Shown: in pieces, positions 33,342 to 42,450 of the stretch | Position numbering within the stretch: the first letter of the stretch is position 1 | How the letters are laid out: the number at the start of each line of letters is the position of its first letter | From: JAEUIZ01 sp046155605 | GTDB taxonomy: Bacteria > Planctomycetota > Phycisphaerae > Phycisphaerales > UBA1924 | NCBI GenBank assembly: GCA_046155605.1 | Contig: JBJXFQ010000011.1 | Span: 1 to 64,000, forward strand | Direction of reading: 5' to 3' | DNA length: 64,000 bases | The notes under the pieces: model-generated | Seen by the model: only the letters and a program-made list of their open reading frames with translations | Told to the model about the DNA's origin: nothing | Databases searched by the model: none | Position numbers and translations under genes: made by a program

Positions 33342-35306
33342 ATGCAGCGCAACACCATCATCCAGATCGTCGCGCTCGCGGTCGCGCTCGTCGCGCTGGC
33401 GGGCTCGGGCGTTCTGGCCGTCCAGATTTCGGCCTCCGCGGGACGCAACCGCCTCTCGTACACCGATTCCGCGATCGAGGGCCAGCCCCCGCAGGTCGCG
33501 GCGGGCATCGCGATGGGTGCCTTTCGCGGGCTCTTCGTCAACATGCTCTGGATCCGCGCCAACCAGATGAAGGAAGACGGCCGTTTCCACGAGGCCATCG
33601 ACCTTGCCAAGGCCATCACCACCCTCCAACCGCGCTTCCCGCAGGTCTGGGTCTTTCACGCCTGGAACATGGCGTACAACATCTCTGTCCAGACCAAGAC
33701 TAACGCCGAACGCTGGACATGGGTCGAGGCCGGGATCAATCTCCTCCGCGACAAGGCGATCCCCGCCAACCCGAACGACATGCTGATCCACAAGGAACTG
33801 GCCTGGATTTTCATCCACAAGGTCGGTGCCTATATGGACGATTCCAACCTCTATTACAAGCGGCAGATCGCCGCGGAATGGTCGCTCATCCTGGGTCCGC
33901 CGCCAAAGCCGGATCCCAAGGATCGCAGTTTCGAGGGCTGGACGGGCCGCTACGCCGCGTGGCTTGAACCGATCTCCCGCGCCCCCGATTCGCTTGACGA
34001 CGTCATCGCCGCCGAGCCAACGGTGCAGGCGCTCATCGATCGGCTGACAGAAGCCGAGATCGGCATCAAGCCCGGGCTGGCGCGAAACTACACGATCACC
34101 AAGACCGTCATGGAATCCGCCGAACGCGGGCTCTTCGAGAAAAAACTCGTCGAGCCCAAGTATCAGGTCATGTTCAAACTCGTGGCCGATCCGGAGATGA
34201 CCAAGGCCTGGGACGCGCTGATCCCCCACCTCCGCAAGCGCATGCTCGTGGAGGACTACCACATGGAGCCGGATCGCATGATCCGCTACACCCGCGAGTT
34301 CGGCCCCATCGACTGGCGACACTTCGCCGCCCACGGGCTCTACTGGGCGACCCGCGGGTTCGAGAACGCGCTCCTCCGCTACACAGCGGCCAACCGCAAG
34401 GACTTCGACTTCATCAACGGCGGACGCATGGTCATCCACGCCATCCAGGACCTCTGGCGGTCCGGCGACGTTCACTTTGACCTCATGGGGTGGATCAAGG
34501 ACCCGGACAGCCCGCGTACCGCGCTCTACGCCGCCCCCCACGTGCTCTTCATCGAGTCATACGGCGCGCGGCTCGAGAAGTACGTCAACATGAGTTGGGC
34601 CGACAAAAAGAGCCGCGTCTACAGCATGTATTCCGCCGGCTACGAGAACTTCACCAAGGACGCGATCCGCTTCCTCTATCGCCAGGGCAACCGCCAGCGG
34701 GCCGAGAAACTCAAGGACGAACTGGGCGTCTGGACGGGCCAGAACCTGACCGACCCGGATCGCATCTCGCTCTTCAAACTCTCGCTCGACGACTTCGTTA
34801 AAAAGGAACTCGAAGAGCAACTCACGCGGCCCTCCGTCGCCCGCGAAGAGGTCGTCGGCGCGCTGCAGGCCGCCTATGTCAACGGCCTGCTCGCCCGCGA
34901 TCCTGACGCGTTTACGACCAACCTCGAATACGCCAAGAGCATCCACGCCTTTTTCTTCTCGCGCCAGTCCTACCGCAACCTGCTCGACCCGAGCACCGTC
35001 CGCATGGAGCAGATCGACTCAAACTTCGCGGTCGTCGCGGGCCAGGCCTTCGCCGTGCTGGCGTCCAACCTCGACCTCACCGACGCCGAGACGCTCTTTG
35101 ACCAAGCCCCCGCCGACCTCAAGCGGTGGGCATATGACATCATCCGCGAGATCTTCAAGGTCGGCATGGATGCATCGGTCGCCGACGGCGGCAAGCCGTT
35201 CGACCGCGCCTTCCCCGAGCCCGAGGGCATGGCCGCCCACCGCGCGATGCTCGTCCGGCTCGAGGCCGAGCGCAAGGCCGCCATGCCGGGCGTCGAGCGG
35301 CAGTAA
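33342..35306 (+). CDS. Large membrane-anchored helical (TPR-like) protein, unknown function
   Basis: A 654-residue protein with one N-terminal membrane helix (IIQIVALAVALVALAGSGVLAV) and a long helical body. Segments such as DGRFHEAIDLAKAITTLQPRFPQVWVFHAWNMAYN look like TPR helices. I know of no assigned function; similar proteins occur in planctomycetes beside ABC genes. ATG at 33342 follows AGGA nine bases after the permease stop, and it is the last gene of the SPFH-ABC operon. It may be an extracytoplasmic adaptor or solute-handling component of the exporter. Confidence 0.7.
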   Translation: MQRNTIIQIVALAVALVALAGSGVLAVQISASAGRNRLSYTDSAIEGQPPQVAAGIAMGAFRGLFVNMLWIRANQMKEDGRFHEAIDLAKAITTLQPRFPQVWVFHAWNMAYNISVQTKTNAERWTWVEAGINLLRDKAIPANPNDMLIHKELAWIFIHKVGAYMDDSNLYYKRQIAAEWSLILGPPPKPDPKDRSFEGWTGRYAAWLEPISRAPDSLDDVIAAEPTVQALIDRLTEAEIGIKPGLARNYTITKTVMESAERGLFEKKLVEPKYQVMFKLVADPEMTKAWDALIPHLRKRMLVEDYHMEPDRMIRYTREFGPIDWRHFAAHGLYWATRGFENALLRYTAANRKDFDFINGGRMVIHAIQDLWRSGDVHFDLMGWIKDPDSPRTALYAAPHVLFIESYGARLEKYVNMSWADKKSRVYSMYSAGYENFTKDAIRFLYRQGNRQRAEKLKDELGVWTGQNLTDPDRISLFKLSLDDFVKKELEEQLTRPSVAREEVVGALQAAYVNGLLARDPDAFTTNLEYAKSIHAFFFSRQSYRNLLDPSTVRMEQIDSNFAVVAGQAFAVLASNLDLTDAETLFDQAPADLKRWAYDIIREIFKVGMDASVADGGKPFDRAFPEPEGMAAHRAMLVRLEAERKAAMPGVERQ

Positions 35307-35379
35307 GCCTCGCGGCGTCATTCTTCACTTCTCACTTCTCTTCCTTGCCGCGCCGCTGCTTCATTGCATTTCGCGCTGC

Positions 35380-36309
35380 TCACCCGCACAGTCGCTCCTT
35401 CGCCTCCCGATACCGCGACAGCGTCTGCTCCACGATCCGATCCGGCAGCGCCGGCCCGGGCGGCTCTTTCCGCCAACGCCCCGCGTCCACCAATCCCTGC
35501 AAGTATTCCCGCAGAAACTGCTTGTCGAAACTCGGCTGCGCGCGCCCAGGCTCATACTGATCCACGGGCCAGAACCGCGAACTGTCGGGCGTGAGCGCCT
35601 CGTCGATGAGCACCGGCTCGCCGCGATCATCAAGCCCAAACTCGAACTTCGTGTCCGCGATGATGATGCCGCGCGCCAGCGCGTGCTCCGCCGCCGCACC
35701 ATAGATGGCGAGCGACATGTCACGCAACCTTTCCAGCAGCCCGCCCCCCACTGCCGCCGCCGCGGCCTCGAACGACACGTTCTCGTCGTGCCCCTCCGCC
35801 GCCTTGGTCGCCGGCGTGAAGATCGGCGACGGCAGCCGCTCGCACCGCCGCAGACCCTTCGGCAGCGCCACCCCGCACACCGCGCCGGTCGTCTGATAGT
35901 CAGCCCATCCAGACCCCTCTAAGTACCCACGCACGACGCACTCGATCGGCACCACCCGGCACGCCCGCGCGATCGTCACCCGCCCGCGCAACAACTCCGC
36001 CCGCGTCGTCCCTTCCCCCGCGAAAGCCGCCGCCGGTATGTCATCGACTCGCGTCGAGATCAGGTGCGTCCGCGCCAACCCCTGCCGTTCGATGAATCCG
36101 AACCACCACGACGCGATCTCCGTGAGCAGTTTGCCCTTCCCCGGCACGGGCGTTGGCATCACCACGTCAAACGCCGAGATCCGATCCGTCGCCACGATCA
36201 AGAGCCGTGGGTCACCACGATCCCCCGGCAACTCGTACACGTCCCGCACCTTCCCTTGCCGTCGGCCCGGGAGGTTGAGATTTGAGGCAAAGAGCGGCGA
36301 TTCGGTCAT
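35380..36309 (-). CDS. purC: Phosphoribosylaminoimidazole-succinocarboxamide synthase (SAICAR synthetase)
   Basis: SAICAR synthase, 309 residues, purine biosynthesis: ATP-dependent ligation of aspartate to CAIR. Family segments: RQGKVRDVYEL at the start (nucleotide loop), ATDRISAFDVVMPTPVPGKG, VDDIPAAAF, RACRVVPIECVVRGYLEGSGW, KAAEGHDENV, IIIADTKFEFGLDD and LIDEALTPDSSRFWP. Length is close to the eukaryote-like/longer form of about 300 residues. I chose the ATG at 36309 (MTESPLF); an upstream in-frame ATG at 36339 is possible and neither has a strong ribosome site. It converges on the SPFH-ABC operon and is divergent from the GH10-like gene. Confidence 0.93.
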   Translation of the reverse strand: MTESPLFASNLNLPGRRQGKVRDVYELPGDRGDPRLLIVATDRISAFDVVMPTPVPGKGKLLTEIASWWFGFIERQGLARTHLISTRVDDIPAAAFAGEGTTRAELLRGRVTIARACRVVPIECVVRGYLEGSGWADYQTTGAVCGVALPKGLRRCERLPSPIFTPATKAAEGHDENVSFEAAAAAVGGGLLERLRDMSLAIYGAAAEHALARGIIIADTKFEFGLDDRGEPVLIDEALTPDSSRFWPVDQYEPGRAQPSFDKQFLREYLQGLVDAGRWRKEPPGPALPDRIVEQTLSRYREAKERLCG

Positions 36310-36424
36310 GCCGCCATCGTACCGGCGAGTGCCCGTCACGCGACTTCACCCGCGCACGCGGCACGGGCAAGGGCCACCTAGCATCCCGGCCCGCCGACCG
36401 CGGGTCTGGAGGCTCGCCCGGCGT

Positions 36425-38014
36425 ATGTGGAGCTTTGCCGTCTGGGATCAGGACGGACCCGCGAAGGATTGGCCAATCGAGCAGGCCTATCTCGTCGGTG
36501 CCGATGAGTTGCCTGCACAGGCCGAGATCGCCCTCCGCGACGGGTGCATCGTCTGTGAGAAGGCGTCGCCCGAGGCCGCCGGCCTCTGCGTGCTCTTCCC
36601 CGTGGGCGATGCCCGGCTCTACCTCCGCACCTGTGTGCTCCCTTCCCGTGCCGAGGCGTATGTCCTCTCGCTCGAACTCGCGCGGCATCGCATCATGCTC
36701 TTTCTCAACAAACTCGAGCAATGGAGCCTCTTCGAACTCCCGGCCGACGATCCCATCATGGCCCTCTTCGAGCGGGCCCGGCTCGAGTTCACGGCGGCGC
36801 TCGTCGCCCTCCGTCACGACGGCCCCGCCGCCGCAGACGCTACGTCCCGCCGCGCGCTCGGCCTCGCCGTCGAAGCCGGCGAACGCCTCACGCTTCTGCA
36901 GGCCGATCGACAGGTGAAGACTCGTCTCGACCGCTCCCTCTACGACGACGCGCTCGAACGCGCGGGCGACGCAGCCGGGCCAGATCGCTCGCTCCCGGAG
37001 AACGCCGCCAAGAACCCCGACGGCGTGGGCCTCGTGCTCCCGCAGCCAGCGCTCCTGGGCGTGGCCGTCGCCCCCGGCGGCTTCGGCGAGTCGCTCACCC
37101 GAGTGGCCGGCTCGCTCGATTTCGTCACCGTGCCCATGCGCTGGATCGACATGGAACCCACCGAGGGACGCTACGCCTTCGCCAAGACCGATCGCTGGAT
37201 CGAGTGGGCCGTGCGCCAGGCCAAGGTCGGAGTCGTGGCCGGCCCGTTGATCGATTTCCGCGAGTTGTGTGTCCCGGAGTGGCTCTATATCTGGGAGCAC
37301 GACTACGAGACGCTCCGCGAACTGGTCTATGAGCACGTCAAGACGTTGGTCACCCGATACCGCCGCACGATCTCTCGCTGGACCGTCTGCTCGGGCCTGC
37401 ACGTCAATGAGAGTTTCGCGCTGACCCTCGAGCGCATGATGGACCTCACTCGGCTCTGCTCGCTGCTGGTGAAAAAACTCCATCCCGCGGGCAAGGTGCA
37501 GGTCGAGATGAGCCGTCCCTGGGGCGAGTATCACGCGAAGAACAAGCGCTCGATGCCACCCAAGATGTACGCCGACGCCGTCGCACAGGCCGGCGTCGTC
37601 GTTGATGCCTTCGCGCTTCGAATCCAGATGGGCGACCCGAGCCAGGGCCGGCTCACCCGCGACCTGATGGCCCTCTCCGAACTCCTCGACCGCTACGCCG
37701 AACTCGATCGGCCCATTGCCGTCACAGCCATCGGCGTCCCGAGCCAGCCGATCACCCCCGCGAGCGGGACAGATCCGTCGCTCGCTGGCGTCTGGGGCGG
37801 CGGCTGGTCGCCCGAGACCCAGGCCCGTTGGCTCAAAGAGGCCGTCGCCATCGCTGCCTCCAAGCCCTATGTCGTGAGCGTGTGCTGGCAAGAACTCTAC
37901 GACTCGCCCGAGGCCGACATGCCCGCGGGCGGGCTGCTCACCGATGCCGGCGCGGCCAAGCCCGCCGCCAACGCCCTCATCGACCTCCGCCGCTCCCTCA
38001 TGCTCAAACGGTAA
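36425..38014 (+). CDS. GH10 (xylanase)-like TIM-barrel protein, nucleophile apparently missing
   Basis: A 529-residue protein. The N-terminal ~200 residues have no recognised fold. The rest resembles a glycoside hydrolase family 10 barrel: FVTVPMRWIDMEPTEGRYAF matches the nascent GH10 strand (N-W-x-x-x-E-P-x-x-G-x-F), and SRWTVCSGLHVNES lies where GH10 has WDVVNE with the acid/base Glu. The nucleophile site, normally ITELDV, reads AVTAIGV with Ala for Glu, so hydrolase activity is doubtful. No signal peptide is visible, which also argues against a secreted xylanase. ATG at 36425 follows TGGAGG at a longish spacing. It probably shares a transcript with the HhH gene 9 bp downstream. Confidence 0.7.
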   Translation: MWSFAVWDQDGPAKDWPIEQAYLVGADELPAQAEIALRDGCIVCEKASPEAAGLCVLFPVGDARLYLRTCVLPSRAEAYVLSLELARHRIMLFLNKLEQWSLFELPADDPIMALFERARLEFTAALVALRHDGPAAADATSRRALGLAVEAGERLTLLQADRQVKTRLDRSLYDDALERAGDAAGPDRSLPENAAKNPDGVGLVLPQPALLGVAVAPGGFGESLTRVAGSLDFVTVPMRWIDMEPTEGRYAFAKTDRWIEWAVRQAKVGVVAGPLIDFRELCVPEWLYIWEHDYETLRELVYEHVKTLVTRYRRTISRWTVCSGLHVNESFALTLERMMDLTRLCSLLVKKLHPAGKVQVEMSRPWGEYHAKNKRSMPPKMYADAVAQAGVVVDAFALRIQMGDPSQGRLTRDLMALSELLDRYAELDRPIAVTAIGVPSQPITPASGTDPSLAGVWGGGWSPETQARWLKEAVAIAASKPYVVSVCWQELYDSPEADMPAGGLLTDAGAAKPAANALIDLRRSLMLKR

Positions 38015-38023
38015 ACTGCACGC

Positions 38024-38497
38024 GTGCCACAGAACTGGACGCACAGCGCGGCCAAATGGGCGGCGGTCGCCGTCCTCGGCACGGCCTCCGTCGCCGGCGT
38101 CGCCTATTCCATCGCTTCCGGGCGCACGTCGATCTCTCGCATCGACAGCAACCCCGCGCTCGTCATTCCCGCCGAACGATCTGAAACGCGCCCGACCTTT
38201 GCACCCCGTCCCAAAGCCTCGACTATTGCCGCCAAGTCCGCGCCGGGCACTCCAGCGCTCGGCGCGAGCGACATCGCACAGCCGCCTCCCGCTCCCACCG
38301 ATCCACGCATCAATATCAACGTCGCCACGGCCGCGGAGTTGGAACTCCTCCCCGGCATCGGGCCGGCCCTCGCCAAACGCGTCATCGACTTCCGCGATGC
38401 CTCCGGCCCGTTCAAGACCATCGACGACCTCGACAAGGTCAGCGGCATCGGGCCGAAGATCATGCAGCGACTCCGACCGCTCGTCCGCGTCGAGTAG
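38024..38497 (+). CDS. ComEA-like helix-hairpin-helix protein
   Basis: A 157-residue protein with an N-terminal membrane segment (AAKWAAVAVLGTASVAGVAYSI), a Pro/Ala-rich linker and a C-terminal pair of helix-hairpin-helix motifs (NINVATAAELELLPGIGPALAKRVIDFR, then FKTIDDLDKVSGIGPKIMQRL). This is the layout of ComEA, the DNA receptor of natural transformation, though such proteins may have other DNA-binding roles. Start is GTG at 38024, close behind the GH10-like gene. No other competence gene is nearby. Confidence 0.82.
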   Translation: MPQNWTHSAAKWAAVAVLGTASVAGVAYSIASGRTSISRIDSNPALVIPAERSETRPTFAPRPKASTIAAKSAPGTPALGASDIAQPPPAPTDPRININVATAAELELLPGIGPALAKRVIDFRDASGPFKTIDDLDKVSGIGPKIMQRLRPLVRVE

Positions 38498-38664
38498 CCA
38501 TCGACGCTACGACCCTTCTCGAGCCGAACGTCTTGGGCCGAACGCGCAATCGGTCGATCGCTGATCGTGGCGCATACCCGAATCGCCGATACCATGCGTC
38601 GTTCACCGGCCACGACCAGCGCCCGATGGAGCCGCGTCGGTGCCGGCGCGCGCCGAGGGTTTCC

Positions 38665-41600
38665 GTGGACCTCATCCGCACCATCGCCGACCTCCCCGCG
38701 GTCCAATCGCTCACCGACGCACTCGGCAAGCGCGCCCACGTCGTCGCCACCGGTGCCTGCGGCTCGTCGACCCACCTCGTCGCCGCCGCGCTCGCTTTCA
38801 ATCGACCTGTCCTGCTCGTCCTCGCGCACGTCGATGACGCCGACGCCGCCGCCGATGAACTGGCCGACCGGCGCGTTGTCCGGCTTCCCGGCCTCGAGGT
38901 TCTGCCGGGTGAGTCCAACGTCAGTGCCGAACTTTTCGCCGAGCGGCTCGCAGCCGTACGCGCCGTCATCGCCTGGCGCGAGAGCGACCCCGGCGTCATC
39001 ATCGCCCCCATTCAGGCGCTCATGCAGGCCGTCCCCAGCCCCGGGCAACTCGACCGCCTCGCGCGCACCATCAACCGCGGGAGCGCCCTCTCGATGGCCG
39101 GGCTCACCCACTGGCTCGTCAGCGCCGGATACGCCCGCACCGACGCCGCTGACGAACCGGGTGATTTCAGCGTTCGCGGCGGCATCGTCGACATCTTCCC
39201 CGCCGGCGGTCGCGCCACCGTCATCGGCGGCCAGCCCATGACCATCGCCTCCCCCGTTCGCCTCGATTTCTTCGGCGACACGGTTGAACGCATCCACGAG
39301 GTCGATCCCGACACCATGGGCTCCTCCCGCGAACTCGAAGAAGTCGAGATCATCGCCGCGGTCGACGGCGCGACTCAGCCCGACGACGGCATGGTCAGTT
39401 TCATCTCGCTCCTGCCGCGAGGCTTCGCCGCCATCATCGCCGAGACGCTCGAAGTCACCGAGCAGGCCCGCGGCTATTACGAACGTGTCAGCGACTCTCG
39501 CGGCATCTTCGGTCCGCCCGCCGTCTTCAAGGAGATCAAGGACCGCGCCGCCGGCCTCGCCGAGATCAACCAGTTTTCAGCCGGCGCAGCCAGCGCCGAC
39601 ACCCGCCTCGAACTCCCCTTCCAGCAACTCCCGCCCTTCAACCAGGACGCGGGCGAGGCCGTGCGCGAACTCGGCACGTTCGTTGCCGAGTCACAGGTAG
39701 CGGTGCTCTGCCAGAACCCCGGCGAGTTGCAGCGATTCCAGGAGTTGCTCGCCGAGTTCGCACCAGTTGCCGCGCCTCGGATCGAATCACAAGTCAGGTA
39801 CCTCCACCGCGGCTTTGTTGTGGCTTCCTCCTCTTCTTCTTCTTCTTCCACCTCGTCCCCTCGTCCCTCCGTCCCTTCGTCCCCTCTTGCGTCCCTCTCC
39901 CTCGTCCCCTACCACGAACTCCTCCACCGCTATCACACCCGCCGCCGCGCCGTTCGCCTCCGTGCCGCCCGCGCCATCGACACCTTTCTCGATTTCGAGC
40001 CGGGTGACTATGTCGTCCATGCCGACCACGGCATCGCGCGATACGTCGGCCTGAAACAGATGAAGCCCGGCCGCGCGCCGAGCGCACGACCAGGCGACGA
40101 CGGCGATTTCGCCCCGGGTACCCCTCCTCTCCGGGGCCGATCCTCCCCCTCCGCCGCGGCCTCACAACTCGATCCTCAGGAGTACCTCACGCTCGAGTTC
40201 GCCGGCCGCGCCAAACTCCACGTCCCCGCTTCCAACATCGATCAGATCCAGAAGTACATCGGCGGCTTCAAGGGCAAACCGCAACTCTCGACCCTCGGCG
40301 GGCAGCGCTGGAAATCCCAGAAGGACCGCGTCGCCGAGAGCGTCAAGGACCTCGCCGCCGAGATGCTCCGCGTCCGCGCCGCGCGCGAGCACATGCCCGG
40401 CATCCGTTACCCCGCTGACACCGCGTGGCAAAGGGAGTTCGAGGCTGAGTTCCCCTACGAGCCCACCGACGACCAGAACGCCGCACTCGCCGAGATCAAA
40501 CGCGATATGCAGTCTGATCGCCCGATGGACCGGCTCATCTGCGGCGACGTCGGCTTCGGCAAGACCGAACTCGCCATCCGCGCCTCCTTCAAGGCCGTCG
40601 AGTTCGGCAAGCAGGTCGCGGTGCTCGTGCCGACCACCGTCCTCGCCGAGCAGCACGAACGAACCTTCAAGGCCCGCTTCGCGGATTATCCGTTCCGCGT
40701 CGAGTCGGTCTCGCGCTTCAAAACCACCGCGGAGGCCAACCACGTCCTCGCCGCCCTTCGCAAAGGACACGTTGACATCATCATCGGCACCCATCGCCTG
40801 CTCTCCAACGACGTCACCTTCGCCGACCTCGGACTCGTCGTCGTTGACGAAGAACAACGATTCGGCGTCGAACACAAGGAGCGCCTCCTCCGCCTCCGCA
40901 TGACCGTGGACGTCCTCACCCTCTCCGCCACGCCCATCCCGCGCACGCTCCACATGTCCATGCTCGGCCTGCGCGACATCTCGAGCCTCACCACCGCCCC
41001 GCTCGACCGCCGCGCCATCGTCACCGAGGTCATCCCGTACAACGAGCGCCGCCTGTCGCAGGCCATCGCCCGCGAACTGACCCGCGACGGGCAGGTCTAC
41101 TTCGTCCACAACCGCGTTCACAACATCAAATCCGTCGCCGACCAGGTCCAGAAACTCGCCCCCGACGCCCGCATCGTCATCGGCCACGGCCAGATGGCCC
41201 CCGCCGAACTCGAGGACGCCATGCTCCGCTTCATGCGCCGCGAGGCCGACATCCTCGTCTCCACCACCATCATCGAGTCCGGCATCGACATCGCCACCGC
41301 CAACACCATGGTCATCAACGACGCCGATCGCTTCGGACTCGCCGACCTGCACCAACTGCGCGGGCGCGTCGGACGCTCGAAGAACCGCGCCTATTGCTAC
41401 ATGCTCCTCCCGCACGATCGCCCGCTCCGCGAGGTCGCGCAGAAGCGGCTCAAGGCCATCGAGCAATACTCCATGCTTGGCGCGGGCTTCAAGATCGCCA
41501 TGCGAGACCTCGAAATCCGCGGCGCGGGCAACCTCCTCGGCGCCGAGCAGTCGGGCCACATCGCCGCCGTCGGCTACGAGATGTATTGCCGCCTGCTCGA

Positions 41601-42177
41601 CCAGGCGACGCGAGAACTGAAGGACGAGGCCCCGCCCGCGACCGCGAGCGCCGCCGCGATCGACATCGGCATCACCGGCGCCATCCCCAAGACCTACATC
41701 CCCTCCGATCAGCGCCGCCTCGTGGCCTATCGCCGCATCGCCACCGCAGCGACGCTGCCCGACCTCCTGAAGGTCGCCGACGACTTCAGGGCCGCGTACG
41801 GCGAGATCCCCGCGGCCGTCGCTCGCTTGCTGGACCTCGCCGAACTGCGCGTCCTCGCGGCGGGACTGGGCATCAAGACCGTCTCGATCCGCGGGCAAGA
41901 CATCCTCTTCCGCTCCGATCGCCCCGACGCCGTCGCCGAGCGGCTGAACTCACGCGCCGTCAAACCAAAGGAAGCAAGCCCCGCCCGACTCACGCTCGCC
42001 ATGGCTAAGGCCCGCGCTACCGGCACGCACGAGCAAGCCGCCGCGATACCCGCCGCCGTCCGCGTCCTGCCACCACCCACTGGCGAGCGGCTCCACGAAA
42101 TCTACCTCCGCCTCGCGCCCAACTCCTTCGAGCCGCAAACGCTCCTCGCCGTGCTGCGCCGGAGACTCTCTCCATAA
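38665..42177 (+). CDS. mfd: Transcription-repair coupling factor
   Basis: Mfd, about 1170 residues. It removes RNA polymerase stalled at DNA damage and recruits UvrAB. The N-terminal UvrB-homology part has RGGIVDIFPAGG; the RNA polymerase-binding domain follows (PGDYVVHADHGIARY, YLTLEFAGRAKLHVP). The translocase core has GDVGFGKTE near 627, DEEQRFGVEHKE near 729, SATPIPRTLHMSMLG and HQLRGRVGRS. Two poorly conserved inserts are visible: a Ser-rich stretch with RPSVPSS (39823-39905) between RGFVV and LVPYHELL, and a Pro/Ser/Arg-rich loop near 40070-40165. Start is uncertain: GTG 38665 has GAGGGT upstream; ATG 38626 is in frame. It is one of two conserved genes here carrying the same repeat-derived insert. 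Confidence 0.93.
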   Translation: MDLIRTIADLPAVQSLTDALGKRAHVVATGACGSSTHLVAAALAFNRPVLLVLAHVDDADAAADELADRRVVRLPGLEVLPGESNVSAELFAERLAAVRAVIAWRESDPGVIIAPIQALMQAVPSPGQLDRLARTINRGSALSMAGLTHWLVSAGYARTDAADEPGDFSVRGGIVDIFPAGGRATVIGGQPMTIASPVRLDFFGDTVERIHEVDPDTMGSSRELEEVEIIAAVDGATQPDDGMVSFISLLPRGFAAIIAETLEVTEQARGYYERVSDSRGIFGPPAVFKEIKDRAAGLAEINQFSAGAASADTRLELPFQQLPPFNQDAGEAVRELGTFVAESQVAVLCQNPGELQRFQELLAEFAPVAAPRIESQVRYLHRGFVVASSSSSSSSTSSPRPSVPSSPLASLSLVPYHELLHRYHTRRRAVRLRAARAIDTFLDFEPGDYVVHADHGIARYVGLKQMKPGRAPSARPGDDGDFAPGTPPLRGRSSPSAAASQLDPQEYLTLEFAGRAKLHVPASNIDQIQKYIGGFKGKPQLSTLGGQRWKSQKDRVAESVKDLAAEMLRVRAAREHMPGIRYPADTAWQREFEAEFPYEPTDDQNAALAEIKRDMQSDRPMDRLICGDVGFGKTELAIRASFKAVEFGKQVAVLVPTTVLAEQHERTFKARFADYPFRVESVSRFKTTAEANHVLAALRKGHVDIIIGTHRLLSNDVTFADLGLVVVDEEQRFGVEHKERLLRLRMTVDVLTLSATPIPRTLHMSMLGLRDISSLTTAPLDRRAIVTEVIPYNERRLSQAIARELTRDGQVYFVHNRVHNIKSVADQVQKLAPDARIVIGHGQMAPAELEDAMLRFMRREADILVSTTIIESGIDIATANTMVINDADRFGLADLHQLRGRVGRSKNRAYCYMLLPHDRPLREVAQKRLKAIEQYSMLGAGFKIAMRDLEIRGAGNLLGAEQSGHIAAVGYEMYCRLLDQATRELKDEAPPATASAAAIDIGITGAIPKTYIPSDQRRLVAYRRIATAATLPDLLKVADDFRAAYGEIPAAVARLLDLAELRVLAAGLGIKTVSIRGQDILFRSDRPDAVAERLNSRAVKPKEASPARLTLAMAKARATGTHEQAAAIPAAVRVLPPPTGERLHEIYLRLAPNSFEPQTLLAVLRRRLSP
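39823..39905 (+). repeat. Degenerate pyrimidine-rich repeat inserted in frame in mfd
   Basis: CT-rich triplets (encoding poly-Ser) followed by CCCTCCGTCCCTTCGTCCCC. It is translated as a Ser run, RPSVPSS and a Leu/Ser-rich end. The RPSVPSS segment is identical in peptide to the insert in purL. Mfd proteins normally pass directly from the RGF strand to the LVPYHELLHRY segment, so this is extra sequence. Confidence 0.65.
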
Positions 42178-42450
42178 TGCCTCGATCCGCGCGCCTTCAT
42201 CGACTCATGCCTCGATGCCGTGTGCCTTGGTGCCTTCTTCTGCTTCATCCCTTCTTCGCCGGGTGCCATCAGTCAACCGTTTCGGTTGACTGATGTGTGA
42301 GCGCTCGTCGCACCGGTCGGTCTCGCCGAGCCTCGCTCGGGTGCTGGCGCGCCAGCGCCAGGGACACGCTTGCGCTTGAGCCGATCGCGCGCGCGATCGG
42401 TACTCATTCGTCCGACCGCTGGCGCGGTCGGCTCAACAACTCGCCTCGTT
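42178..42450. other. Non-coding region with repeat tract and palindrome cluster after mfd
   Basis: A 273-bp stretch without a credible gene. Its first half (42180-42262) is a TGCCTTGG/TGCCTTCTTC-type degenerate tract; its second half (42267-42431) holds several perfect palindromes described separately. Confidence 0.6.
42267..42431. repeat. Cluster of five perfect or near-perfect palindromes
   Basis: In order: CATCAGTCAACCG-TTT-CGGTTGACTGATG (42267-42295, 13-bp arms); CCGAG-5-CTCGG (42326-42340); GCTGGCGCGCCAGC (42343-42356); the 20-bp perfect palindrome at 42381-42400 centred on GCGCGCGC; and CCGACCGC-TGGC-GCGGTCGG (42412-42431). The first could act as an mfd terminator but lacks a T tract. 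The rest are not explained by any known gene feature. Confidence 0.8.

Noticed and set aside
31731..34541. Minus-strand open frame of 936 codons opposite the ABC permease and following gene
   Set aside because: Asp/Gly/Arg/Glu-rich shadow frame with no start signal; the plus-strand genes have clear motifs and tight operon spacing.
38024..38497. A natural-competence cluster around the ComEA-like protein
   Set aside because: No comEC, comF or type IV pilus gene is adjacent; only the HhH protein supports it.
42267..42295. Hairpin as an intrinsic terminator for mfd
   Set aside because: The stem is perfect, but no T-rich tract follows and it is 90 bp after the stop, so it was listed as a palindrome instead.
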